64,000 bases of DNA, taken from assembly GCA_965658025.1 (NCBI GenBank), contig CBFHQL010000005.1:62001-126000 (forward strand), read 5' to 3'. Made by a program: the position numbers and the translations under genes. Shown piece after piece: positions 34,579 through 43,380 of this stretch. The stretch is from UBA3537 sp965658025. Its GTDB lineage: Bacteria > Bacteroidota > Bacteroidia > Flavobacteriales > Flavobacteriaceae. Below the pieces are notes generated by a model. That model was given only the letters and a program-made list of their open reading frames with translations, was not told the DNA's origin and did no database searches. Every line of letters begins with the position of its first letter. The first letter of the stretch is position 1.

Positions 34579-35661
34579 ATGCTTAAGTTCCCTTTCAACA
34601 CCCTATTTTTTGTATGTGTATTTTGTTCAGGTTTAGTAACGGCACAAATTCCACCCTATTATTCATCCATTGATTTTTCTCAATCTGGAAACAATTTAAA
34701 AGTTCAACTTTCTCAGCTTATTTCTGACACCCACACTACACTTATACCATATACATCGTCTAGTACGGACACATGGGATGTTATGAGTATTAGTGATTTA
34801 GAAAATTCAACCTCAGACAATGTTCTTCTCATGTATGGATACAATGACAACGATGGTTTGTTTATTTCAGATCGTTCAAGAGGTGTTGGTGATAAATGTA
34901 ATTTTTCTGGATGTACAGGTACAGGCGGTTTATGGAATCGAGAGCATGTGTTTGCAAAGTCACTAGCAAACCCAAGTTTAGAGATAGAGTTTCCTGGCCC
35001 AGGAACTGATGTGCACAACCTCCGTGCTGCAGATGCTCAGAAAAACACACAGCGTAGCAATCGCTTGTTTGTTGACGATTCGGGTGTGGAATCCAAAGTT
35101 ACAAATGACGGTTATTTTTATCCGGGTGATGAATGGAAAGGCGATGTAGCACGTATCATTATGTATATGTATTTGCGCTACCCAGTTCAATGCGAAGCCA
35201 TGAACTCTGCAACAGGAAGTGCTGATTATTCTCCTAATGGAGATATGCCTGATGTCTTTTTGGAATGGAATGAAGAAGATCCAGTTTCGCCGTTTGAACT
35301 AACTAGAAATGATGTGATTTATTCCTATCAAGGAAATCGAAACCCATTTATAGATAACCCCTATTTGGCTACACTCATATGGAATGGACCTGCGGCCAAT
35401 GATGCATGGGAAACACTTTCTGTACAAACTGCAGATGAGGTTTTCATATCTGTTTCGCCAACCTTGACCAATCGTTCTGTTAGCATTAGTGGGATAGATG
35501 GAGTTGATTTTGAGGTGTTTGTTTACAACCAATTTGGGCAAAAAATTGTGCAAAATAGTGGTTCAAAAACTATAGATGTTTCACACTTTTCTTCGGGTGT
35601 GTATTTTGTAAACGTTATATATTCTGGCCGAACATTTTATTCAAAATTTATGGTGCGGTAA
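34579..35661 (+). CDS. Secreted endonuclease I with type IX sorting domain
   Basis: A non-specific nuclease of the endonuclease I (EndA/Vvn) His-Me family. The 360 residues start with a signal peptide (about 1-22, ending VTAQ). The catalytic core shows GLWNREHVFAKS (general-base His) and DVHNLRAADAQKNTQRSN (metal Asn). About 70 C-terminal residues form a type A T9SS sorting domain (FGQKIVQNSGSKTIDVSHF through VYFVNV to FYSKFMVR), so it should cross the outer membrane. Likely uses extracellular DNA for phosphate or nucleotides. An upstream TTG at 34576 adds one residue only. Confidence 0.92.
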   Translation: MLKFPFNTLFFVCVFCSGLVTAQIPPYYSSIDFSQSGNNLKVQLSQLISDTHTTLIPYTSSSTDTWDVMSISDLENSTSDNVLLMYGYNDNDGLFISDRSRGVGDKCNFSGCTGTGGLWNREHVFAKSLANPSLEIEFPGPGTDVHNLRAADAQKNTQRSNRLFVDDSGVESKVTNDGYFYPGDEWKGDVARIIMYMYLRYPVQCEAMNSATGSADYSPNGDMPDVFLEWNEEDPVSPFELTRNDVIYSYQGNRNPFIDNPYLATLIWNGPAANDAWETLSVQTADEVFISVSPTLTNRSVSISGIDGVDFEVFVYNQFGQKIVQNSGSKTIDVSHFSSGVYFVNVIYSGRTFYSKFMVR

Positions 35662-35785
35662 TCAATCCAATTTTTTGGAGTTTACTAATTATCGATAAGC
35701 TCCGATTTCCTAAATAAAGATAACTGCTTTGGATGTCCAGACTATTAATTAAATAAACATTATTTTTATGCTCTAAAGCACTACC

Positions 35786-36652
35786 ATGCCAAAGCGTGTA
35801 AAAATAATTGAATGTCCAAGAGATGCCATGCAAGGTATAAAGACATATATACCAACTGTAAAGAAAGTGCAGTATATTCAGTCTCTTTTGCGTGTTGGTT
35901 TTGATACCATTGATTTTGGAAGTTTTGTATCGCCGAAGGCCATCCCCCAAATGCAAGATACTGCAGCGGTTTTGTCTCAGTTGGATTTAACGCATACCTC
36001 TAGTAAGCTTCTGGCCATTATTGCCAATGTGCGAGGGGCCAAAGCAGCTTCGGCTTTTAAAGAAATTGATTATTTAGGTTTTCCGTTTTCTATTTCCGAA
36101 AACTTCCAAATGCGTAATACGCACAAAACCATTACAGAATCCGTTGAGGTCTTAAAAGAGATTTTAGATATTGCTCAACGTCACAACAAAGGGCTTGTAG
36201 TTTATTTGTCCATGGCTTTTGGAAACCCTTATGGTGACCCTTGGAATGTTGAAATCGTAGGGGAGTGGACCGAACGGTTGCATAAAATGGGTGTCAAAAT
36301 TTTATCTCTCAGCGATACCATTGGTTCATCTACAGGCGAAAACATTTCGTATTTATTCTCAAATCTTATCCCTGCCTACCCTAATGTAGAGTTTGGAGCA
36401 CATCTGCATACACATCCTGCAGTTTGGCACGAAAAAGTTGATGCTGCTTTCAAGGCCGGTTGTTTGCGTTTTGATGGTGCAATTCAAGGATTTGGCGGCT
36501 GTCCAATGGCCAAAGATGAACTGACTGGCAATATGCCCACAGAAAAATTAATATCTTATTGTACGACACAAAAAGTAGAAACAAACCTCAATGTGCTTGC
36601 TTATGAAAGCGCGCACAATGAGGCGTCAAAGTTGTTTTCTAAATACCACTAA
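35786..36652 (+). CDS. Hydroxymethylglutaryl-CoA lyase
   Basis: A TIM-barrel lyase that splits HMG-CoA to acetyl-CoA and acetoacetate in leucine breakdown. The 288 residues include ECPRDAMQG (Arg/Asp pair), FGSFVSPKAIPQM, LSDTIGSS, the metal-binding HLHTHP and GGCPMAKDELTGNMPTE with the loop Cys. No other leucine-degradation gene is next to it. Related DRE-TIM metallolyases exist, but the GCPMAKDELTGN stretch supports this assignment. The TAA stop shares 4 bp with the TonB-receptor stop. Confidence 0.87.
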   Translation: MPKRVKIIECPRDAMQGIKTYIPTVKKVQYIQSLLRVGFDTIDFGSFVSPKAIPQMQDTAAVLSQLDLTHTSSKLLAIIANVRGAKAASAFKEIDYLGFPFSISENFQMRNTHKTITESVEVLKEILDIAQRHNKGLVVYLSMAFGNPYGDPWNVEIVGEWTERLHKMGVKILSLSDTIGSSTGENISYLFSNLIPAYPNVEFGAHLHTHPAVWHEKVDAAFKAGCLRFDGAIQGFGGCPMAKDELTGNMPTEKLISYCTTQKVETNLNVLAYESAHNEASKLFSKYH

Positions 36653-38871
36653 AAGCGAAATTCAATTCCACCATAAATTCCAAAAGGGTGGCCTGGCCTA
36701 AGGCCTGCTGGTACTTTTGAAACGGCATAGGTATTGTCTAATGCATTAAGCACCATTCCTGTAATACTCAAATTGTTTTTGATGTAGTATTTTCCAGAAA
36801 AATCAACAATAAAGTTAGAGGTCACACCATTTGAAGCATTGATAGTTTCGTTGCCAGCAAAAGTCCTAAAAGCACCGTTTTGACGTCCGTTCAAGTGCAG
36901 TTCAAATTTGTCATGCTCTAAAGACATCGAAGTGTTGAATTGATGTTTTGCAATGTAAGGCAATTCATCTCCAGACTCAACTGTACCCCACAAGTCTTCG
37001 TCACTTCCAAAGTTGTTTAGAAAAGTAGCATCAGTATACGTATAGCCAAATGTTATAGGCATAGAGAATTTAGAATTGTTTTCTAATAAGTCATAATTTA
37101 AAAGGAGTTCAACCCCTTTCACACGGACTTCCCCAGCATTAAATTGATCTAAAGAACCAGTACCTCCACTGGCTGCTAAATCACTACCCAGAAGATTGCT
37201 ATAATCGTTATAGAAAGCTACAACTTCACTTCTTAGACCTTTGAAGTTAAAGCGTGTACCAATTTCATAGTTGATGCTTTCTTCAGCTTTTTGTCCAACT
37301 GTATTTCCTGGAGGTGAAAACCCTTTGTGAATCCCCGCAAAAATTGAAGTTAGATTATTGAATTTGTAGTGCATTCCAATGCCAGGAATAAAGATTGAAA
37401 CGTTGTTTTCTCTAGAAGAAATATCTGACCCAGTTCTGTTGGGGTCGGATGTGCCAAAATTGTCACGACTCAATGTAATATCTTCATATCTAAAACCTGG
37501 TGTTAGTGTTAAGTTTTTATATTTTAATTTATACAGCACTGAACCTGCAAATGCTTTTGCGCTGCTAATTCTGTTGGCATCAGATCCTGGTGCACCTGAT
37601 GTAGTCAAATTCATTTGTCCGCCTACAATATTGTACCCATCTTTCCACTGAAAACGGTCTTCCTCGTCATAATGATAGCGAAGTCCAATCTCCAAATCAT
37701 GTAAAACTTGAGCTCCATTCCAATGAAAATCTAATTTCGTTTGAATCCCTTTAGAGACGTATGCTCTATTATTTGCTTTGACCAACAATGCATCCGCATC
37801 AGCGTTTGAATTTCCTTTGATGATGTCCAAATAATTGATGTAGTTTTCAGGTTGATTCAGAATAGAGGCAATTTTGACTTTATCACCACCAAAAACCACG
37901 TCGTTTAATTTATACCAATTTCTAGAAAATCCGTTGTAATATCCACTAGTCGATACTTTAAGTACATCAGAAAATTCTATTTCATGCGTTGCCATGAACT
38001 GTTGGTGTTTGTTTGTCATTTTATCCTTTTGCGATGCTGCATAGCGTGCAAATGGGCTTTTAGCAAAATCCGTCACGGTCAACCCTAAATAGGTTTCATT
38101 AGAAACTTCATCAGAATATTGAAATTTAAAAGTCAGTGACTGGCTGTAATTTGCTGTTTCTTTACTGTTGATTCTAAATTTGGCAACAACATCATTTTTA
38201 TCAAAACCAGTATTTTGACCGTTTAATAAATCTTTGAAACCATTTGAATTGTTGTTCAAGTATTCTAATGTATATCCAAATAGCTCTTTTTTATCGCCAA
38301 TTTTTACATGCGTATTATGTGTATCGAAACTACCATAGCTGGTTTTTAAGCTCCCTTTAAATTCATTTGGAATTTGAGTACTAACAAAATTAATTGCACC
38401 ACCCGTTGTAAACGGGCCATACTGTACTTGACTACTTCCTTTTAGAATTTCAACAGCTTGCATTCTTGCAATAGAAGGGAAATAATATGCAGCAGGTGCA
38501 CTGTAAGGGGCGGGCGCAATAAGTACGCCGTCTTCCATGATAGAAATTTTAGCACTACGTTCTGGAGATGTTCCTCTCAAGCTGATATTGGGACGTAATC
38601 CATACCCATCCTCTTCATAAATTGTTACTCCAGGCACAGTTCTCAATACTCTGTTGATGTCTGTATAACTAAATTTCTCCAATTCTTTTGGTGAAACATA
38701 ATAAGATGATCCAGATCGATTTTCAGCTTCGTATTTACTACCAAAAATAACTTTTGTACTGATGAAAACTTGCTCCAATTTTTGTATGGAATCCGATTTT
38801 TTTTTGTTTAATTCTTGAGCATTTAAATTACCCAAAAATAGAAGTGCTAGGAGTAGACTTTTAAGATTCAA
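36649..38871 (-). CDS. TonB-dependent outer-membrane receptor (FecA-like)
   Basis: An outer-membrane active transporter, probably for a ferric chelate. The 740 residues have a signal peptide (MNLKSLLLALLFLGNLNAQ). A plug domain covers about 35-165 (SYTDINRVLRTVPGVTIYEEDGYG, then LRGTSPERSAKISIMEDGV and VEILKGSSQVQYGPFTTGGAINFVS). A 22-strand barrel follows, ending in YGGIEFRF. There is no carboxypeptidase-like N-terminal domain and no SusD partner, so iron-chelate rather than glycan uptake is favoured. The strong promoter has no visible Fur box that I can confirm. Confidence 0.9.
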   Translation of the reverse strand: MNLKSLLLALLFLGNLNAQELNKKKSDSIQKLEQVFISTKVIFGSKYEAENRSGSSYYVSPKELEKFSYTDINRVLRTVPGVTIYEEDGYGLRPNISLRGTSPERSAKISIMEDGVLIAPAPYSAPAAYYFPSIARMQAVEILKGSSQVQYGPFTTGGAINFVSTQIPNEFKGSLKTSYGSFDTHNTHVKIGDKKELFGYTLEYLNNNSNGFKDLLNGQNTGFDKNDVVAKFRINSKETANYSQSLTFKFQYSDEVSNETYLGLTVTDFAKSPFARYAASQKDKMTNKHQQFMATHEIEFSDVLKVSTSGYYNGFSRNWYKLNDVVFGGDKVKIASILNQPENYINYLDIIKGNSNADADALLVKANNRAYVSKGIQTKLDFHWNGAQVLHDLEIGLRYHYDEEDRFQWKDGYNIVGGQMNLTTSGAPGSDANRISSAKAFAGSVLYKLKYKNLTLTPGFRYEDITLSRDNFGTSDPNRTGSDISSRENNVSIFIPGIGMHYKFNNLTSIFAGIHKGFSPPGNTVGQKAEESINYEIGTRFNFKGLRSEVVAFYNDYSNLLGSDLAASGGTGSLDQFNAGEVRVKGVELLLNYDLLENNSKFSMPITFGYTYTDATFLNNFGSDEDLWGTVESGDELPYIAKHQFNTSMSLEHDKFELHLNGRQNGAFRTFAGNETINASNGVTSNFIVDFSGKYYIKNNLSITGMVLNALDNTYAVSKVPAGLRPGHPFGIYGGIEFRF

Positions 38872-38918
38872 AATAATACTTATTTAGACTGGTTAAAAAT
38901 AAAATTAGTTTTCCGATG

Positions 38919-38948
38919 CAAAGATACAACCCGTTTTTTGTTTGACAA
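38919..38948 (-). promoter_or_regulatory. Promoter (TTG-N19-TATCTTTG) of the TonB receptor gene
   Basis: On the minus strand TTG (38948-38946) and TATCTTTG (38926-38919) are spaced by exactly 19 nt, as in the trp promoter. The ATG follows about 47 nt after the -7 element. Confidence 0.8.
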
Positions 38949-39042
38949 AATTTATTTAGATTAATTATAAATAATATTAACAATAATTGTTTGTATCTGA
39001 TATTATATCATGTATTATAGTCAGATATACTAAAAAAAGCCT

Positions 39043-39050
39043 TAAATTTG
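39043..39050 (+). promoter_or_regulatory. -7 promoter element (TAAATTTG) for guaB
   Basis: A perfect TAnnTTTG match. An ATG starts 2 nt after it (39052) but would lie at or before the transcription start, so the next ATG at 39073 is used for guaB. Confidence 0.6.
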
Positions 39051-39072
39051 CATGCAATTAAACCCAATTGCA

Positions 39073-40545
39073 ATGCAATCACATCTTTTAAAAATTGTTG
39101 GAGAAGGTCTTACTTACGATGACGTACTACTGATTCCTGCTTATTCTGAAGTTTTACCAAGAGAAGTCAGCATCAAGACTAAATTTACGCGTAACATTAG
39201 TTTAAACGTCCCTATTGTTTCTGCAGCAATGGATACCGTTACCGAAAGCGCCATGGCTATTGCCATTGCTCGAGAAGGCGGTATTGGTGTTTTGCACAAA
39301 AACATGACCATTAGTCAACAAGCCATTGAAGTGCGTAAAGTAAAGCGCGCAGAAAGTGGAATGATTATAGATCCAGTAACGCTAGATTTAGATGCCCTAG
39401 TAAGCGATGCCAAACAAAGTATGAAAGAACATAGCATAGGCGGGATACCTATTGTTGACGATCAAGGCTTATTAAAGGGAATTGTAACAAATCGAGATTT
39501 GCGATTTGAAAAGAACAACAAACGTCCAATTACGGAAGTAATGACTTTTGAAAATTTAGTTACAACATCAGAAGGAACATCACTACAAGAAGCCGAAGTT
39601 ATTCTACAAAACAATAAAATTGAAAAACTTCCTGTTGTCGATAAAGATTTCAAACTCATAGGTTTAATTACATTTAGGGACATTACAAAATTATCACAAA
39701 AACCAATATCAAATAAAGACCAATACGGTCGTTTGCGTGTAGCCGCTGCAATAGGAGTTACTCACGATGCTGTGGATCGCACTAGTGCATTGGTTAAATC
39801 TGGAGTAGATGCTATCATAATAGATACAGCACATGGACATACCAAAGGAGTTGTGTCTGTACTTAAATCCATTAAATCGGAATTTCCTAACCTCGACGTT
39901 GTAGTAGGCAATATCGCCACGGCTGATGCTGCCAAATATTTGGTTGAAGCGGGTGCCGATGCTGTAAAAGTCGGAATTGGACCAGGTTCAATATGCACAA
40001 CTAGGGTTGTTGCGGGTGTAGGATTCCCACAATTTTCTGCAGTACTAGAAGTAGCGGCTGCACTCAAGGATTCAGATGTTCCTGTGATTGCTGATGGGGG
40101 AATTCGCTATACAGGTGATATTCCCAAAGCACTTGCTGCAGGTGCCGACTGTGTCATGCTTGGATCCTTGCTTGCCGGAACAAAAGAATCTCCAGGCGAG
40201 ACCATCATCTATGAAGGACGAAAATTTAAATCCTACAGAGGTATGGGCTCTGTAGAGGCCATGAAAGAAGGTAGTAAAGACCGTTATTTCCAAGATGTCG
40301 AAGATGATATCAAAAAATTAGTCCCCGAAGGCATTGTTGGTCGTGTACCATACAAAGGTGACCTTTATGAAAGCATCCATCAGTTTGTTGGTGGTATTCG
40401 TGCTGGCATGGGCTATTGTGGTGCAAAAGACATTCAAACCCTGAAGGATAAGGGTAAGTTTGTCAAAATTACATCTTCTGGAATTAGTGAAAGTCACCCA
40501 CATAATGTGATGATTACGAAAGAAGCACCCAACTATTCGCGATAA
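39073..40545 (+). CDS. guaB: IMP dehydrogenase
   Basis: Oxidises IMP to XMP with NAD, the first committed step to GMP. With the ATG at 39073 the protein has 490 residues. The N-terminal barrel segment GEGLTYDDVLLIPAYSEVLP is followed by two CBS domains (about residues 95-205). The active-site loop GPGSICTTRVV places the catalytic Cys at about 308, and the flap is SYRGMGSVEAM with the Arg-Tyr segment after it. The upstream ATG at 39052 is rejected because it abuts the promoter element. Confidence 0.97.
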   Translation: MQSHLLKIVGEGLTYDDVLLIPAYSEVLPREVSIKTKFTRNISLNVPIVSAAMDTVTESAMAIAIAREGGIGVLHKNMTISQQAIEVRKVKRAESGMIIDPVTLDLDALVSDAKQSMKEHSIGGIPIVDDQGLLKGIVTNRDLRFEKNNKRPITEVMTFENLVTTSEGTSLQEAEVILQNNKIEKLPVVDKDFKLIGLITFRDITKLSQKPISNKDQYGRLRVAAAIGVTHDAVDRTSALVKSGVDAIIIDTAHGHTKGVVSVLKSIKSEFPNLDVVVGNIATADAAKYLVEAGADAVKVGIGPGSICTTRVVAGVGFPQFSAVLEVAAALKDSDVPVIADGGIRYTGDIPKALAAGADCVMLGSLLAGTKESPGETIIYEGRKFKSYRGMGSVEAMKEGSKDRYFQDVEDDIKKLVPEGIVGRVPYKGDLYESIHQFVGGIRAGMGYCGAKDIQTLKDKGKFVKITSSGISESHPHNVMITKEAPNYSR

Positions 40546-40600
40546 TCTTGTGTAGATTAAACGATTTTTTTACTTTTAAATCCTTTTTAAAATACAAAGT

Positions 40601-42526
40601 ATGCGTACATTTATTTTTGCCATGAGTTTATTGTGTTTTTGGTCAAACTTTGGCCAACAAAAACCCACAAATTCTGAAATCCTAATTACCATCAATAATG
40701 AAGAAATTACTGTTGATGAATTCTTTGATGTTTATAACAAAAACATCAATTTAGTTCAAGACGATAGTCAAAAGGATATTGACGATTATTTGGAACTATT
40801 CCTAAATTACAAGCTCAAACTTATGGAGGCCAGAGCTTTAAAATATGATCAAAAGCAGAGTTATAAGAAAGAATACGAGGGTTACAAGAAACAATTAGCA
40901 CAAAAATATTTAACAGATAAAGACGCTACAGAAGAGCTAATTCAGGAGGCGTACAATCGTACGATTCAAGAAGTAAAAGCACAACATATTTTGGTGCGTA
41001 CAAGCGCTGATCAAGACACACTTGCCGCATTAGAAAAATTAAAAGTTTTGCGCAGTCGGTTTTTAAATGAGGATTTTGATTTACTTCAAAAAGAACTTCA
41101 CGATGGCAAAAATATTTTTGTTGAGGATTTAGGTTATTTTTCGGCGTTCAAAATGGTTTATGATTTTGAAAATACTGCCTTTAATACTAACGTAGGTGAT
41201 GTTTCTCAACCGTTCAAAACACAGTTTGGTTACCATATAGTCAAAGTCCTCAACAAAAGACCTTCAAGAGGTAAAGCCAAGGCAGCGCACATCATGATTG
41301 CGCACAATTCCAAAGATAGTTTGCAAACACCAGAACAACGCATCAACGAATTGCATCGTTTGCTGCTACAGGGTGAGTCTTTCGAGAATTTGGCAAAGCA
41401 ATTTTCCGACGACAAAAGCTCTGCTGTAAATGGAGGGAATTTGAAACCTTTTTCGTCTAGTGAAATTAACTCCGAGATTTTTGTAGATACTGCCTTTGGT
41501 TTGGAAGACGGTACAATTTCGAATCCAATTCGAACCAAGTATGGTTGGCACATCATAAAATTGATTTCAATAATTCCTGTAAAAGATTTTGAAGACATTA
41601 AATTCGATTTAGAACAGAAAGTAAAGCGCGACAGTAGGTCTTCACTAATCAAGAAAAAAATGATTGAACTTCTAAAAAAGCAATACCAGGTTGATGCGCC
41701 AAATCGAGATGAGGTTTTATCTTTATTTGTCAAAGTTGAAGAACAGAACGATTGGATGTTAAAGGATGGAGTAGAGCCGCAAGGTCAATTTGTGAAAATC
41801 CAAAACCGTACAATTACTCATGATGATTTTTTGGAGTTTTTAAATAAAAATCTAAGTTCATCAAACAATAATACCTCACCGGAATTAGTATTGAGAAACT
41901 ATAATACCTTTTTAGGAGAACAATTAATACAATATAAAAAAGACCGACTTCCTTTAGAAAATTTAGAATATGCTCAAATCCTTAAAGAATATGAGGAAGG
42001 GTTATTGCTTTTTGATATTATGCAGGAAAAAATTTGGGATGGAGCAAAAAACGACTCTATCGGTCTATTGAATCATTATGAAAGCAACCAAGCAAAGTTT
42101 TTTACTCCTGCAAAAATTACAGGAACAATAGCGCGATCCAAAAAGAAAAGTGCACTTAAAAAAACCATAAAAATGTGGGTAGATGGGCGAACAAACGATG
42201 ACATTAAAACTGTTCTTAATGCCAAACGTCAACAAATTATTTTGTCTACAGGTTCATTTGAAATAGATGATCCTTTGTTGCCTAAAAAAGTTAAGTTCAG
42301 CGAAGGTATTTCTTCTGTTTTTCCAATAGACGACAGCTATGTGGTTCTTAATATTTCCGCACAATCCTCTCAAAAAGAGCAGTCTTTTGAAGACTCCAAA
42401 GGTGCTGTGATTTCCAGTTACCAAACGGAATTGGAAAAGCGTTGGATTGAAACTTTACGTACGAAATATGACATTTCGATAAACAAAAACGCACTTGATG
42501 CGCTAAAGTCTAAACATCCTAATTAA
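40601..42526 (+). CDS. SurA-like periplasmic peptidyl-prolyl isomerase, two parvulin domains
   Basis: A 641-residue exported foldase likely to chaperone outer-membrane proteins. A signal peptide ends near SNFGQQ. A SurA-N-like segment (about 20-120) is followed by two parvulin (PpiC) domains, the first at AQHILVRTSADQD to GYHIVKVLNKR and the second at AAHIMIAHNSKDS to GWHIIKLISI. The C-terminal 300 residues include a helical region without clear family. It is the first of three consecutive SurA-like genes, and its stop overlaps the next ATG (TAATG). Confidence 0.88.
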   Translation: MRTFIFAMSLLCFWSNFGQQKPTNSEILITINNEEITVDEFFDVYNKNINLVQDDSQKDIDDYLELFLNYKLKLMEARALKYDQKQSYKKEYEGYKKQLAQKYLTDKDATEELIQEAYNRTIQEVKAQHILVRTSADQDTLAALEKLKVLRSRFLNEDFDLLQKELHDGKNIFVEDLGYFSAFKMVYDFENTAFNTNVGDVSQPFKTQFGYHIVKVLNKRPSRGKAKAAHIMIAHNSKDSLQTPEQRINELHRLLLQGESFENLAKQFSDDKSSAVNGGNLKPFSSSEINSEIFVDTAFGLEDGTISNPIRTKYGWHIIKLISIIPVKDFEDIKFDLEQKVKRDSRSSLIKKKMIELLKKQYQVDAPNRDEVLSLFVKVEEQNDWMLKDGVEPQGQFVKIQNRTITHDDFLEFLNKNLSSSNNNTSPELVLRNYNTFLGEQLIQYKKDRLPLENLEYAQILKEYEEGLLLFDIMQEKIWDGAKNDSIGLLNHYESNQAKFFTPAKITGTIARSKKKSALKKTIKMWVDGRTNDDIKTVLNAKRQQIILSTGSFEIDDPLLPKKVKFSEGISSVFPIDDSYVVLNISAQSSQKEQSFEDSKGAVISSYQTELEKRWIETLRTKYDISINKNALDALKSKHPN

Positions 42527-43380
42527 TGCAAACAAAAGCAGTTTTACTGATATTATTTGCGCTTGTATGTACTGCTTGTGATTTATCAAAATCAAGTGGT
42601 GAAGGTACGCCACTAGCAAGAGTAAATGACACCTTTTTAATGGCTGAAGATATTGATTTTTCAGAATTTGAAGACCTTAATTCGGATGATAGTCTGATCC
42701 AAATTCGAACAATGGTTAGAAACTGGGCAACGCAGCAACTTCTTATTGATGGCGCCACATTAAATATAGAGGAAAAGCAACAAGCTGATTTTGAGGTACT
42801 TGTACAACAATACAAAGCAGATTTGTACACTTCAGCGTATATGGAAGCTTTGGTAAAGCGCAATTTGGATACAATCATTACCCAAGAGGAGTTGGCCGCA
42901 ACCTACATTCAAAATAAAGAATTATTTGTTTTGAAAGAAGAATTACTAAAACTTCGCTACATCAACATCAAATCTAACATCTCAAATGCTCAAGAAATCA
43001 AACGTCGTTTTAAGCGTTACAACTTAGAGGATCAAGCGATTTTGGATACCATTTCGATTCAATTCAATTCATTCTTTTTAAATGATTCAATTTGGATTAA
43101 ATCTGATCAAGTGATTTCAAAAATCAAACCTCTACAAAAGGGATTTAATAAGCTATTACTAAAAAAATCAAATTTTATTCAGCTCAACGATTCTTTAGAG
43201 TTATATTTGATACAAATAAATGATGTGCTAGGCCCAGGCATGCAAGCCCCCTTAGAATATGTGTTGCCAACCTTACGTCAAATTATCATTAACAAACGTA
43301 AGCTCAAACTTGTTGACCAACTAAGAAATGAAATTGTAAATGATGCCATTAAAAATAAAAAATTTGAAATTTATGAATAA
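42526..43380 (+). CDS. SurA-N-like lipoprotein without recognisable parvulin domain
   Basis: A 284-residue protein with a lipoprotein signal (LVCTACD, lipid Cys18). The early stretch PLARVNDTFLMAEDID resembles the start of SurA/PrsA-type chaperones, but I see no parvulin signature (no HIL-type and no GYHI-type motif). It may be a chaperone-only relative that anchors or helps its neighbours. It overlaps the upstream gene by 1 bp and the downstream one by 8 bp (ATGAATAA), so the three are almost certainly translated together. Confidence 0.75.
   Translation: MQTKAVLLILFALVCTACDLSKSSGEGTPLARVNDTFLMAEDIDFSEFEDLNSDDSLIQIRTMVRNWATQQLLIDGATLNIEEKQQADFEVLVQQYKADLYTSAYMEALVKRNLDTIITQEELAATYIQNKELFVLKEELLKLRYINIKSNISNAQEIKRRFKRYNLEDQAILDTISIQFNSFFLNDSIWIKSDQVISKIKPLQKGFNKLLLKKSNFIQLNDSLELYLIQINDVLGPGMQAPLEYVLPTLRQIIINKRKLKLVDQLRNEIVNDAIKNKKFEIYE

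Noticed and set aside
35677..35703. Hairpin GGAGTTTA/TAAGCTCC after the endonuclease gene
   Set aside because: It has an 11-nt loop, a G-U pair and no T run downstream. It is too weak to call a terminator.
39052..39072. Upstream ATG of guaB
   Set aside because: It begins 2 nt after the -7 element, so it would not be on the transcript in a usable form. The ATG at 39073 fits the family.
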